Both the position numbers and the translations under genes were made by a program. Under the pieces are notes generated by a model. That model had not been told where the DNA came from, ran no database searches, and worked only from the letters and a program-made list of their open reading frames with translations. A stretch of 64,000 nucleotides of DNA from NCBI RefSeq assembly GCF_025698545.1, contig NC_068569.1, forward strand, positions 868,001 through 932,000. The letters are read 5' to 3'. The DNA is from Gossypium raimondii. Its lineage: Eukaryota; Streptophyta; Magnoliopsida; Malvales; Malvaceae. Shown here one piece after another: positions 1 to 12,752 of this stretch (within the stretch, counting starts at the first letter, position 1; each line of letters begins with the position of its first letter).

Positions 1-1017
1 CATTATATAATAAGGGTCAATTTCAAACCAAGGGTTCTGTCATCACAAACCTCACACTTTATTTTATGCATAAGTCATTGAATACCTTAATAGCCTCTTG
101 AATGAAAAGAACAGTTATCAACATGCCAAAAAGCTCTCCAGCAATTCTTGTAAACCTAGTGATTATGGTGCATGCATTGAATATAGCAAGAAGAATAAGC
201 AGCAAAGCTGTCCATACACAGACCCTGAAAGAAAAACCAAAGGAAATAAATAACATTTCTGGTGAAATAAAAAGCTTAAAAAACATTAAATAAACTCATA
301 AAATTATAATAAGAAAACAGAAAAGGGAATTATGTCTAGTACCATGCAGCCCAAGCCAAAAAGAGTTGCTTGCCCAACTCTGCCCTTGCTTTGCAGAAAT
401 TGTACAAATAAGTGTACATTATAATTGTTGGCTCTGCAACACCTAAAATCAACAAAGGCTGCCCACCTACAATGGAGTGAATGATTCCACAAAGAGCTGT
501 GGAAGCCAATGTTTCCACTGGGCTAAGAGCACCATCTGAATAAACAAGAAAAAATATAATCTTAACTCTTAAGGCTTATTCATGAAAAACCATTAATTGA
601 AGAAAAATGTTCCTTAAAAAACACCCATCATTTCAGTAATTAATATTCTTTGAAATAAGATGGCTGTCATCGTAGTAACTTCATCCTAGATCATATTGGA
701 TATTAATTAAACATTATGATTTTAAAGAGACAAACAAATGGAGTACCTGTATCTCGACTCAATTGCTCACCAAAGGCAATAACAGGAAGAGCAGAAGCAA
801 AGAAGATATACGTAGTTGGAGCTAATATCCTGATCGAAATATATAAATCAAAATGGGATAAAATGTTTATTAGAGGAACATAAAGTCGTATAAAAAATTT
901 AAGAACAAGAACATACCGATATCCTGAGCGAAATCCACTGACCCAATCTTGCTTGTAGCATGCACTTCTTCCCTTGACGTCTTTGATTATCCCCTTGAAT
1001 GGACTTATGTTTTCCAT
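1..1017 (-). CDS. BOR7: BOR-family borate exporter, 5' part (gene runs off the left edge)
   Basis: Borate efflux carrier of the SLC4/HCO3-transporter family; such proteins load boron into xylem or pump it out of cells across the plasma membrane. Four exons are visible, read right to left: 1017-917, 829-747, 535-343 and 224-86. All junctions are GT/AG and keep frame, giving 172 residues. The protein opens [17 protein letters not shown] and carries the family blocks [56 protein letters not shown] and [11 protein letters not shown], covering about the first four membrane spans. The exon 4 end is uncertain: GTATTC at 85-80 is the best donor, and without it the frame reads VFNDLCIK and stops, which could mean a damaged copy. 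The rest (about 500 residues) lies outside the window. The BOR7 symbol is chosen from the neighbours YUC1 and TIFY8; the family call is firm, the paralogue is not. Confidence 0.85.
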
Positions 1018-3490
1018 AACTGATGCAAGAGAAAAAAAAAACCATAAATTATATAATTAAACTACATTCTATTAATGACAGCAACACTTAAGGCCAAAAA
1101 AGAAAAATAAGACGGCAACACTTGGGTCACCTGAATCCTAATACCCTCTTAATTACACAAGACAATAGAGTGAAAAGTGTGAAATATCTCTATAAGGTAG
1201 GCAAATCACATGAAAGCATATCAAGGAGAAGATTCATGCATGCATGCATGCATGCATGAATGTGGCTTTTGTGAAGACCAATAGTAACGTAAGAAGCGAT
1301 GATACAACTACTTGATGAAAGGGAGAATTAATTACCATAATCAAAACAATACATTTAACTGGTAATTTACAAGTAATAGTAGCATATACTAATACAAGAA
1401 GAACCGTCCAAACGAATTGAATAGAAAAGCCATATCATCAACACAACCAATAAAAACAACTTTTCAGATGAATGATACAACGCAGACTGAATCAAAAGAA
1501 GAATCCCAGAAATGTCTAAGGATTAAAAAAAGAAAAGCAAACCTACATTACTTTTTTCTTTAATTCTTTTTTTGTATATTGTAAACTAAGGTTGTTGAGA
1601 AAAATTTCGATTTGGAAGGAACTCAAAATGTTACAGAAAATTCCAGCATCAAACGAAGCATAGTATATTTTACTCACATTTTCATGAAAATGAAGCATAC
1701 AACCCCCAAATCAATGGTGAATAGGTTTCAGATCAATTTTAGGCGGTGGATTGTGGAAGCGAAAAGTTGTGAAGTTTTCTGTTCTCTCCTACACTCTCCT
1801 TCCTAAAGAAGAAAGCAAAAAAAAAAAAAAAAACTTTCTAAAAGATTTCGTTAAAATGAAAATGGTGTATTTATTTCTCAAAATATTTTTGTTATTTTTT
1901 TGGGGAAGGAAATTTTCTGAAGTTTTTCTTAACATGTCTTTCGCAGAGAAGATAGAGGGAGAGGGACCGAGGGAGAGCAAATTTCTGTAGGCGTCGGGGA
2001 TAGTTAGAAGAATAGGCGGGTGTTGCGGGCCCTTAAACTTTGCTACCGTTGCTGACGTGTTTTTTCTCTATGGGCCAGGCCATTTTGGTTCGTTTTCTCT
2101 AGTCCGGACCGGGTTTGAGATAGTATTTATAAATGTAATACTTGATTGTGATCATAAATTTTTATATACTTAAAACAATATACTATGAAATTAGAAAATG
2201 AATCCATTGGTCAGCTTAATTAATTGTCTCCTTTTTATGTTTAATATTTTCATTTTTAACGAAGCAATGCTACTTGATTCATTAATTTATGGTACATAGA
2301 ATGTAAATTCAAGTAGAAAGGCGCTAGGGCCCGGTTCCAGAGTTCCTGCAGTTAGCCGGCTAAATTTACGGTTTAGGCGGCAGTGATGTAACTTCACATT
2401 TCACTCTCATATTTATTTTATAATTTATGCATTGTCTACCATTTTTAAAATGAAATCTTCTTAAATTTATTTTGATGTTTTTTAACAATATATTATCAGT
2501 TTAAATACTATGTGCAACCAATAAAATACATTAAAAGCCGGCGTTTAGGCTGACCAAAACTACTAATCACCCTTAAAATACAGGATTTTCTCACTTTTAA
2601 TTAATACTATAAGTGATAAATGTTAAGTTTATGTTATTTTTTAGTATTTAGGTTTTAGTCTTTTGGATTACAAAGTTTGGATAGGAATATACATATTCAT
2701 GAGTCGGGTTATTTGTTCAGGTTTAAATATTTGTCCAAAATTTTGAAGAGTTTAGATAAAGATATTAGACTCGAAAAATGGGTTTGGGAAAAAAATAGGT
2801 CCATTTAAAATATGAGCCAGGCTTAAACTTGAACATTCAATACTTGAGCTGGGCCCGTTTTAAAATTAGTTTATAATACTTTATATATACTATGTAATTT
2901 AGAACACATTAAAAAAATAAACATATACTAAATATATAATATTATAATGTAAACATTAAAATAATTTAAGATGACTATATAAAAATGAATAAATAAAAAT
3001 GTATAAATTATTAAATATTAAAATAATATAATATAAAAAATTTAAAATTTTATAAAATAATATGAATAGACCTAAAATGGGCTTGAGTTAATTTTTACAA
3101 ATATGAGTAGGTTTATGCAAAATTTTAAATTCATATTTTAAATCGGAACATCTTTTAAGTAGAACTTTAACTATCCTTCTACTTTCTATGTTTATTTATC
3201 GGTATCATATTACGAAGATTTTATTATATTCCTTTTGTATTCAAAATTAATATATATTTATGCTTTCTGAAATTCTATTAAATAGGATAATTATTCTATA
3301 CTGTTATTAAAATATAAATAATCAATTGAATCTTAATTCAATTGAGTAATGCAAGAATACATAAATTATTTATATATATATTTAAAGAAAACCAAATAAA
3401 AAAATTTTAGAACAGATTTGTTTTAGAATGCAGAGTATTTATTAACACTTTTGATTTGTTTAACGTACGTAGCAATAACTCAATTACCTT
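1018..3490. other. intergenic: BOR leader/promoter and AT-rich repeat debris
   Basis: No coding region supported. The first 900 bases are upstream of the minus-strand BOR start and may hold its leader and a leader intron. They include a run of 16 or more A at about 1817 and a purine-rich stretch near 1947-1976 (pyrimidine-rich on the gene strand). From about 2660 to 3180 there is AT-rich text with scattered GGGCCCG/GAGCC-type words of the kind seen in old plant MITEs; no clear ends were found. Confidence 0.5.
1235..1258. repeat. (CATG)6 microsatellite
   Basis: Six perfect CATG units, equal to overlapping CATGCATG RY motifs, about 220 bases upstream of the BOR start codon. RY motifs bind B3 transcription factors in seed genes, but a simple repeat of this kind may carry no function. 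Confidence 0.9.
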
Positions 3491-3553
3491 TTATGCTATA
3501 TAACAGTTAAAATGGATAATAACGAATGAAAAAAAAAATGGCATCACCATGCT

Positions 3554-3563
3554 TATTTATAAG
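3554..3563 (+). promoter_or_regulatory. candidate TATA box of the EG45-like gene
   Basis: TATTTATAAG lies about 70 bases upstream of the chosen ATG at 3634. A second TATA-like word (CTATATAAC) sits near 3497. Assigned by position and sequence only. Confidence 0.4.
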
Positions 3564-3633
3564 AACTCCCGACACCCACAAACGTGTGCTTATTAAGAAA
3601 TTCATGGGAGTCTTCTTTGATTTTGCAGGAGAA

Positions 3634-4259
3634 ATGCCGAACCAGCAGCGTCCATGGCGTCTATCGCTGTTCATCGTCTTCTTCCTCGTAGCAACGTTCT
3701 TTAATCCGTCTTTGGCCGATGTTGGCACTGCTGCCCATTACAGCCCCCCATATCTTCGTTAGTGATCATCTTCTATATTATAATTTAATATTTACAGTTT
3801 AAGGTTGATAATATATATTATATGATGGAATACTGATGAGGTTTTTGATTGTTTTGAGTGCAGCCACCGCCTGCTTCGGGAACGATGCTTCCCAGTTCCC
3901 GACGAACAACTTGTTCGCAGCGGCAGGGGATGGAATATGGGACAACGGAGCTTCCTGTGGACGGCAATACTTGGTGAGATGCATCAGTGCGGCTACCCCA
4001 GGAACTTGTAATCCAAGTCAAACCATTCAAATCAGGATAGTTGATCGAGCGGAGACATCGGTGTCTAGGCCTTCCGCCAATGGTGCTACCATTATTCTTT
4101 CCAATACTGCTTTCGGCGCCATTGCAAACCCCTCCGCCGCATCTGTTAACATCGAATTCCAACAGTAAGAACACTGCAATGCATCAAATATAAACTCATA
4201 TATAAATCAATAATTTGCTTTGAAACTCATATACTGTACTTTTCCGTGGCAGGGTTTGA
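3634..4259 (+). CDS. EG45-like domain / plant natriuretic peptide-like secreted protein
   Basis: Small apoplastic protein of the expansin-related double-psi beta-barrel group (EG45, CjBAp12, PNP-A); relatives affect ion and water balance and stress responses and lack expansin wall-binding activity. Three exons: 3634-3757, 3864-4164 and 4253-4259, in frame, 143 residues. The start at MPNQQRPWRL gives an immediate signal peptide (hydrophobic LSLFIVFFLVATFF, cut near SLA-DVG); an in-frame ATG further upstream would put a hydrophilic extension before it. The mature part begins GTAAHYSPPYLPTACFGND and has the family's GDGIWDNGASCGRQY, VRC, GTC and IQIRIVDRA blocks, with a typical GAIANP and QQV end. 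The last coding exon has only seven coding bases (the end of a Gln codon, Val, stop). No close operon-like partner; the next gene is on the other strand. Confidence 0.9.
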
Positions 4260-6096
4260 ATTTTGAAGATTACCGTACCTCCACAGTACCTGCTTGATGA
4301 AGCTTTTGGATCATTTCTTTTCGTGTTTTAGAGAACTCCATTAATCTACTAAAGCCAAAGGGTTTTTTCTTTTTATTTATTATCATATATATACATTTTT
4401 GTTTTTCAATATCTAGTTGAGTTAATTACCTTTTATCTTTCTAGAAATATTTTTAAATGATTTAATAATCAATAAAAATAAATTTGAGATTTTACGCAAA
4501 ATAAGAAGATTGGTCAACACAATACAATGCAAGATTCAAGCCATAATTGGTGATAATACAGTAGCAGTTGATAAAAATAAAAACATATGTTAAAAGAGTT
4601 TTATAAAATGAAATGGCCAAACCCTACCAATCCCTCTCAGCTATACCCCATTCCAAATCATGTATGGACAATACCAATATTATTAGAAAAGGATTTTAAA
4701 TGTGAATAAAGAATATTGTGGGAAAAGCATTAATTAAAATATGTTGACATATAAACTTATATTTTGACAAAAAAAGCTTTTGATGATAAAATTAAAAGGC
4801 AAAGATACGAGGAAGGTTTCTGCTTTGCTTGGTTTAGGTTAAGTTTAGGTTATCAATTTTGTGTCCTAATCTTACCAAAACAAAGCTTCTTTCTTTTTGA
4901 CCTTTGCGAAGCTTCCAAGAAGCAGTTGATGATCTGCCTCCCTGAGTCGCATGAACCGCACCACCTTTTTGACGCCATCTTATCTCTATCGTCATCTTCG
5001 TGTTCACATACACAAGAAAAAAAAAAAAAAACTCGAGTTAATGATATTATTGACGGAGATAATATGATTTCTAAAATATTTCATGCCCAACACTGAATTC
5101 CGCTTGTTCTATGTTTAAAAGAATAAATATTGAAAATTTAATATTATATTAATATTCGTATTTAATTTATTTTGGATTAGATAAATCCGAATTTTAAAAC
5201 ATTTTAACCGTAGCCCAACCCGACTTTTATATATTTAATATTGAGACTCAATCACTCTGCCTAATGAATATATATTCCTACTCTTTATTAGATAATCACT
5301 ATTTTTTTTCTCATATCATTAATCATATATATACTAGCTTAAGTAGGTTAAATTCTACCATCTGCTATTTACAAAAGTTGTAAATTTAATTTTATTATTT
5401 CTAGTACCTATATTTTTCAACCAAAGGATAAAATCAAAATAAATATTGAAAGAGATTAAACTAAATTGTATATTTTTGTGATAATAAAATAATATTTCAC
5501 CATTTTAGTAATCTATATTTTCATAATTTTTTTAAAAATTTAGACCAAAATACATTTTTATTATATACCGATTGAAATATTTTAAAATTATAAAGAAAAA
5601 CTAAATCAAAATATGATTTTATCATATATTAACTTATAGTTCCATTATTTTTAAGAGATTAAAAAAAATAAGATGGTGAAATTTAAGGTTCTTAAGTTTT
5701 ATGACTTAGCGTAAACGAAAAGTTCTATGATTTTAGGGTTAGAACTAGAAATAGAACTTCAGCGATTAAGATTTCAATTTAAGGTTTATGCTACGAGTAT
5801 TAGAATTAAGAGTCTAATGAGTTATAATTATTTTTTTATGAGATTATGAACAGAAATCAAATCTCAAATATCTGACCACATGATTATATATAACTGAAGT
5901 TAAGCTCTTATTTTAGTATAAGAAAACATTTCATTCAAATATTTAATTTACTAACAATCAAGGCATTTGCATAGTCACAGAGTTTAAACGAGGGCAGAGG
6001 TTGGACCAATCCATATAAAATGAAAGTTTGAAACATTCTGCTGATAAATAGTAATACAATCAACCATCTTTACACACATTCTTCGCTTCGGAATTT
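4260..6096. other. intergenic, no gene seen
   Basis: AT-rich spacer between the EG45-like gene and the 3' end of the GH17 gene, holding both 3' untranslated regions. An open frame at 4764-5096 has no recognisable domain and contains a poly-A run coding for lysines. I see no repeat with clear ends. Confidence 0.5.
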
Positions 6097-8104
6097 TCAG
6101 ACGAAACGGCAGTTAGGATAACCTACACACAATCAATAATAATTAAAACTATATATTGTCGATTTTCATCTACGATAATTTAAGTTTAGGATGATCGTAT
6201 TTCACTTACTTGGATCGACGGTGGTGATTTGACCGGTGCCGGCGAAATCGCAGCTGAAATAGCTCTCACCTTTGGTTCGATAGTAAGTATTCATCGCGAA
6301 GGCAGCATGAGCCCGGAGAGTGTTGGGTTCATAGCATGCTCCTCCGGGCTGAATCGGTGTGCAATCAATGCCTTCTTGACCGCATGCATAATCCAGGTTC
6401 GATTGCAGCTGAGTGTTGCTAACATCGACTTTCGGAACACAGAAATTCTTGCTGGATGATGGTGCTGGAGTTGCTGGTGTTGGTGCCGACTTATATATCG
6501 AACATGCAAAATCAAATACAACCATTAAACATTTTCGACAACAGTAAAGTAAAATATTTAGTTAAAAACAAGCATACCTGCCCTCTTCGTAGAAGCCCGA
6601 CATCATAAATAGGGGTCAAGTCGGGATTAAACATTCCCCAGTATTTCTCAACCAATGGACCTGGTTTTTGATTCTCGTTAAACAATGCAAACATATATGT
6701 CTCGAAAGTGCGGTTCGGCATCAAAGGTGTTCCTTTGCCCGAAACAATTTCCTTGATCACATGCCCATTGTAAGAAATTGCATTTTCCATGGTGGCGAAA
6801 GGGCTGGTGGCATCACCTTGTGTCGGCCAACCAGTCTCACCAATGGCAATCTCCACATTTCCATAGCCAAGGGCTTTCATGGCAGTATAAGTCGAGTCCA
6901 AGATAGAATCAAACATATTGGTGTAATTTTTCTTAGTATATTTGTCATAGATTCCACTGTTTGGCTTGAAAAGTGCATAATTCAATCTTCTCGTTATGTC
7001 CGGGCTAAAGTAAGGATAGGGGTTGACCATGAAAGGTGATTTGGTCCGTTGATGGAATTGGAGTAAGGGTGCAAAGAAACTTTGATCATATCCGACCATG
7101 AACCGCATCAAACTTGGTATCGTATCCCGTCGGAATATGTTAAGTGCATGAGCACTCGTGACCTATTCAAAAACAACAGAGAAATTGAAACAGTGAGATT
7201 TAAATCAGAAACAATCCAACAGTAACATAAATTTCTAATGGCAATTTAAGGACCAATCGGTTTGAATTGGGTCAAGGCAAGCAAGGACTTTTCATCACTC
7301 TATCATATAAGTAAAGAATATAAGTAAAGAATATTTGTTGTTTTCATCTTAATCTAATCCTTTCCAAACTATTTTTCGAAAACCAATGGTCTTAACGTGA
7401 AGCATGAAACATGGAATATTGGTCTTGCAATGTTAAAAACTTACAAGAAACACAACAAGGTTTATCAAATTAAGCTAATAGGTAATGACCAACATGCCCT
7501 GGACATACAAGCCGGACAATCTTTTAACGGGCTAGCACAAGAACCTATGCGTAGAAGAAAAGGGTGCAACCATAATCGGTCATCGAATTAACAACGAAAA
7601 ACAGCATATATATATATACAAGATACCAACTATTTCAAAATATAAATGATGCATTCATCTAACCTTAATGTCTTGAAATCCAGCTTTATTCAAGGCATAA
7701 TGAAGACTCCGCATAGCCGGCACAAGGTTATTAATCCAAACATCGTTTTTCGAGAACAAGACTTCGGTACCAACGCATATGTATTTGATCTTCGTTTGAG
7801 GATGAAACGGGCTAATATGATCAGCAACCCATCTTCGCGCCGTAACAGTGTTGGTAAGACCAGGAATATCCCCATTGCCAATCGTGACAGAAACCGAAAT
7901 TCCAGTGTTTGCAAAAGCTCGAAGGACATCAGGATTAGCGTCGAACAACTTGACACTGTCGAAAATAGTTTGGGTTTTAAGGAAATTGGCAACGACAGAT
8001 GGAGGTGGAAGGTTGTCTGCAGTCATGCCATAGTTCACTCCAATGCCAGTGGTGGCCGTGAAGAGTTGAAGAAGTACGCCGATGAGGATAAAGACAGCAG
8101 TCAT
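6097..8104 (-). CDS. glucan endo-1,3-beta-glucosidase, GH17 with C-terminal X8/CBM43 domain
   Basis: Secreted beta-1,3-glucanase that hydrolyses callose, for example at plasmodesmata, in pollen or in defence. Four exons on the minus strand: 8104-7664, 7162-6578, 6489-6210 and 6122-6097, all GT/AG and in frame; 443 residues, a usual length for GH17-X8 proteins. Signal peptide about residues 1-20 (MTAVFILIGVLLQLFTATTG) followed by IGVNYG, the standard mature start. The proton donor is Glu114 in CVGTEV (many relatives have VGNE) and the nucleophile is Glu256 in GETGWPT. A Pro/Ser-rich linker (SAPTPATPAPSSS) leads to an X8 domain with the six expected cysteines (FCVP, DYAC, IDC, GACYEP, SCDF, NCRFV). 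No hydrophobic GPI tail follows, so it is probably released to the wall. The last exon is only 26 coding bases. Confidence 0.93.
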
Positions 8105-8165
8105 GGCTATGGAAGGAAGGGATTGAAATGAAAAATGGTTTCAAAAAAGGAGGTTCGTACGGGGG

Positions 8166-8173
8166 CTTATATA
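8166..8173 (-). promoter_or_regulatory. TATA box of the GH17 gene
   Basis: TATATAAG on the minus strand, 62-69 bases upstream of the start codon at 8104, implying a leader of roughly 30-40 bases. Confidence 0.6.
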
Positions 8174-8237
8174 GCCTATAAGGGCCGGAAATTGGGTTAA
8201 TGTTCAACAAAGAAGCAGCCAGGGATCGATTTCGTAA

Positions 8238-8312
8238 TAAGAAAAGCTAGATTCTTAAGGAAAGAAATTTACATACAGGAAGACTTGTTGGTAAGAAAAG
8301 CTAGATTCTTAA
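8238..8312. repeat. 21-bp direct repeat in the GH17 promoter
   Basis: TAAGAAAAGCTAGATTCTTA plus one further A occurs at 8238-8258 and again at 8292-8312. Each copy is itself a near palindrome. It lies 130-210 bases upstream of the GH17 start, beyond the TATA box. Confidence 0.85.
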
Positions 8313-10111
8313 TCTATTTGAAGTGAACAACATACAGCACAAAGCAAGAATAAATTGCAGGTTAATTCAAGCCCCAGCTTCCAGCCTGTAGAGAGAATAC
8401 CCTGAATTTGTAATGCTCCATACGTAAAGCAAATTGCAGTAAAGTTGAGAAAATTTGAACATAAAACAAAAATTATTCATTATTAACATGATAAAACATA
8501 GTAGTAATTTTGTATTCTAAGAGAAAATGCCTATGCTTTGCAGCAGGTAATGAAACTAAACCAGCAGATGAAATAATCAAATCAATTAACATGCAGAAAA
8601 AAAAAACAATAATATCGCTTTAAAAGAATAGATCGACTAACATACACAAGTAGTATATAGATTAGTACTTCCCAAAACAGAAACCCACTAAAAAAAGTAG
8701 GCAGCCAAAGAAGCAAAATAACAAAGGGAAAAAAATAAATACAGAGACATGAAGCATTTAAACTCGTTAGAATCATATATATAGAGTGAATCTAAATTTG
8801 AAAAGATAAAAGATGTAGGAAAGCAAGAAGGGAGGTGGGTAACTTACATGAAGCAAATGATGAGTTAGTGTGAAAGGAAGTTTCAGATTTGATCTGAGTG
8901 AAGAAGATGAGAAGGAAGGTAAAGGTTTGGAGTTTGAACAAAGAGAATAATGAGACAGCAAAAGGGGTGGGTGAGTGAGTGAGTGAGAGGGAGAAAGTGA
9001 TCCGCTTGTCTCTTTTTCGAATCTTATACAATTTTAAACAGATAGATTGGGACATTACGATCACATGTGTCATTGTGTCAGGTGTTTACGTTATGAGACT
9101 GAAAACTCCAAATAATATTAAATTAATTAAGGTTTCAAACATTGGTCCCGCTCCCACACAGTGCTAGAAATTTCTATTTGAAAGAAAAAGGAAACGGAAT
9201 TGGAATTGGATTCTAACACTGTGAGCTACAGCATTTTGAAATATATTTAAAATAAATTTATATATCCAACAATTATAATATAAAATCATTGACACATTAT
9301 AAAACTCATATATCGCAATTAGGTAGAATTTAAAGATCCAAAACTTTAACGGGGGCTCAACTGCATCACGTGTTGTGCAACGGGCGGTGAACAGTAACCC
9401 GCTGGAATGCGTTACCACTTACCACTCACTTTTTCGTTTCCAGTGTCATTTTTTTGGTAACAATCTCTACACATATACCAATACAAAGTTATCACGACTA
9501 ATTTAGTGCCATCATAGCTGCTGCTGCTTCAATTGAACGTTTGTTCTCAATTTACTAAACTTTTTAATTAGGTAAATTATATACATTTTAATATTTTCAT
9601 TTAATTGGACAAACAATTTTAACAATGAAAATGATAAAATAATCAAGTACGTAACTTACTCTTTCAAATTTCTCAAGCCTTTTATACTTCAAAATAATAT
9701 ACAACGTATGCCCACCAAATTTTTTCATTCTTTTTAATTTGTTAAACTAGAAAACAAACAAAGAGTTATTAGAGAATAATAACAAATTAAAGATAAACAA
9801 CATCAGTCAGTATGAAATCAAAAGCATTATTATAACTGAACAAAAATGGGTCCAATCTGTCACATGCAAAACCATATAAAACAGTGCTTTCTACCTAAAG
9901 ACCTGCATTTTAGAATGAATAAATTCAAACTGCCTTTGAAATGAGAACATAAATCAACCTAAACATCCTACTTTAGAAACAATACATTATGCAGAACGAC
10001 TTGCCGCTGTGTATGTTACAGTTTAGACTCACTTCTCTCTTCTCAATACCTAAAAACTACAATCCAATCTAAAGAAAAGAACAAATATAGAGTAAGCATT
10101 TTGTCACCATC

Positions 10112-12403
10112 TTAGTTTCCCAAACCATCCAACAAGCTTTGCAACTCTCTCAATCCCTCTGCAGAAAAGCTCCTCCGCACTCTCGCACGGGGGGCAACCA
10201 AGTTTGGGGGCGGATTGGATTGAAAGCAAACCACCACAACAGTCAAGTTATCCTCGCTTTTCCTTTTCAAAGCTTCATCCACCAGATCCTTACTGCACAT
10301 GGCAGGATCATTATGCTCTTGAAGTCTCCGCCTAGCAAAATCAACTGCATTTTGGCTACGGAAAACATCCCAAAGCCCATCACATCCTATGATAAGGAAT
10401 TCATCTTCCTCTGTCAGATCTGCAGTCATAAGCTCGGGCTCTGCACTTAGTGGTCCTCCATTTGCATCTTTCATTCCTTCAATGTGCCAATCCCCTAATG
10501 CACGAGCCACATTAAGTTGTCCGTTGAGGTAACCATCATAGACGGAACCTCCTAATGCCTCAATGCGCTTTCTCTCTCTATTGCAATTGGGTTTGTGATC
10601 TCTTGACATTTCAATTGCTTTGCCACGACGACATAAAACGGCTCGACAATCTCCAACATTTGCCACAACCAACATTCTGCAATCAGAAAAGAAGGCAGCA
10701 ATGGGAGTTGAGATCATATCATTATTCAAAAGCACAAACTCTAATTAGCTAACCTGGATAGTACAACAAATTAAAGCAGATTCATACAGACCCAATAATC
10801 TTTGCCAACAAGTTCTAATGCTCGCTATATATCATCATAGAAACAACACGAATGAGGGTTACAGCCATCCATGATTTTATCAGTTTAAGACACATTAGCA
10901 AACACCATGTAATTAATAGACAATGCCACCAGATTGAAGGCATGCAGAATGCTATTGCATTACACATAAGCTAAAGAAAAGAATACTTCAAACAAAAATA
11001 CTATCTGTCGGTAAATAATTCTAACCTCCCAAGAACAAGAGCTGTCAAAGCAGTGGCACCAGAAGCAAGGGCTGAATCCAGTGCACAAGCTTCTGCAAAA
11101 GCTGTATCAGTTTGCAGAAAAGCTGAAGCAACAATCCTCTCAATCTCTTCAGGAAAGTTTTGATCCTCAACAATGAACCTTGGCAAATGATAGCAAGCAA
11201 AGTCAGCAGCATGCTTCCCGCCATGTCCATCAAACACCTGACCACCAAAAAAGTTGAAAATGAAAATGTCAAATGCCTAACAATACATAAACAGATGCTC
11301 AGTAAGTAATCTATCAAACGTCCCAATCCATATCGCCATATCCCTACAATTTAAAAAACCTTATACAATCCCAAGTCATCTCAAAGGAACCTTGAGATTA
11401 TGTAAGGAAGCACCAAACCTTCTAAGAAACTAATAGGAAAATAGCTTTCAATGCTTAGTGAATGAACTGAACAGTTGAACCTGAATAGACCTCAACTCTT
11501 AGGCTTCACTAAAGAACATCATAGTTCAAACCTACTGACCAGAAAAATGCAAGTACAGAGGAAAACTACAGAACAAAAATGTCGAATCTAAAATATACCT
11601 GCATCATGATTATAGTTAAAAACAAAACAAAACACAAGAGGAATAAAACAATTAGGTAAGGTTCATACCCCATAAAAGGCATTGGGCACATCAGCACATT
11701 TCTTGAGACCGTAATCATGCGTGAAATCATCAATTCGCAGATATACATCTTCCATTCTCGTTCTAAACCCTATGTCAGCCCATGCTCCGGAACGGATAAT
11801 AGGGGTGAATTCAGCACCACAGTTTTCCACCTCGTATCCATTTCCAATAGCAATATCCAATGCCTTTGACTTCACCTGCTAAAATTAGAATCGGAAGAAA
11901 TATAAAAAAGTGATCTCCAAGAAAGCCAACATGTTCAAGCATTTAGTCTGATGAAAACAAATTCTCAAACTCTATATATATATCCCATAAGATAACATAA
12001 TTAAGAAAGAAAGAACAATGCTACGGGTTGGCAAAGCAAATAAAAATCTCATAATTTCCTTTCAAGTTGCAAACTTTGAGAATCGCAAATATACAGTACT
12101 ATTCAAGATTCCAACCAAAAAATAAAAATAAAAATAAAAACCAAGGAACCATACAGGATGTACTAAATTCTCACAAGTAAAAAATCACCTTCAATTAAAA
12201 TGCCACCGACACACACACACATATATAAACAAAAATAGGGAACTCACAAGAGAGGGGTGTCGAACGAGGGACTTCTTACAAGGCTTCAAAACGCCATCAG
12301 TAGTAGCACTCTGCAGTCCAAACGATGGCGTACGAGGATTCGGCGGCTTACCCTCGCTCGTAATCGGATTATCTAAACAACCAAATTCGTCGTTTCCCTT
12401 CAT
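10112..12403 (-). CDS. protein phosphatase 2C, DBP1-like
   Basis: Mg/Mn-dependent Ser/Thr phosphatase (PPM family), resembling Arabidopsis DBP1 (At2g25620) and its relatives; likely cytosolic or nuclear signalling. Four exons on the minus strand: 12403-12248, 11875-11669, 11237-11026 and 10676-10112, in frame, 379 residues. The first ATG in frame is at 12403; the frame is open further upstream only with a TTG. A divergent 50-residue N-terminus is followed by the PP2C motifs in order: [78 protein letters not shown] and [10 protein letters not shown]. The metal-binding Asp residues in DGHGG, CDGLWD and EDN are all present. The C-terminus [18 protein letters not shown] matches the DBP1 subgroup tail. 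Exon 2 has a tandem CAG/CAG-type acceptor (see findings). It should be active. Confidence 0.93.
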
Positions 12404-12727
12404 CACATTCTCCAAATTCAACCCCAAATAACTTCAAAGAACTTTTTTTTTTACCTTTCTTTTATACTGAGTCAACTCGCTAGTCAATCCAGCTCAAAAT
12501 TCTTGAAACAACCAAGCTAATGCGATAACAACAACTAGGTAACTCCCGTCAATGAGTCTCAAATTCGCCCACAAAACCCCAATTAGGGAAAAAAACAAAT
12601 ATATTAAATAGCAACTGATTTTCTCGAGATTTAGGGTTAGAAATGGGACTAAAAATAAATTAGGGTTTAGAAAAGGAATGGAACAGAATTAAAGCGATTT
12701 CCACTATTCCTTTTTCCCCAAAAATGA

Positions 12728-12752
12728 AGAGAGAGAGAGAGAGAGAGAGAGA
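12728..12752. repeat. (GA)n microsatellite upstream of PP2C
   Basis: About 12 AG/GA units, reading as CT on the gene strand, 325-350 bases before the PP2C start codon. CT-rich tracts are common in plant core promoters and leaders. Confidence 0.85.

Larger units (their letters stand above)
8105..10111. other. GH17 promoter region and PP2C 3' flank
   Basis: No gene seen. It holds the upstream region of the minus-strand GH17 gene, a 21-bp direct repeat (8238-8258 and 8292-8312), a short GTGA array at about 8969-8987, and the 3' untranslated region of the PP2C gene near 10111. A GC-richer patch at 9350-9420 includes ATCACGTGTT but has no other recognised feature. Confidence 0.5.

Noticed and set aside
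4764-5096. 110-codon plus-strand open frame
   Set aside because: No family resemblance, low-complexity lysine and serine runs from A-rich and TCT-rich DNA, and no splice partners.
7646-8131. 161-codon plus-strand open frame
   Set aside because: Antisense shadow of GH17 exon 1, which has clear motifs and splice sites on the other strand.
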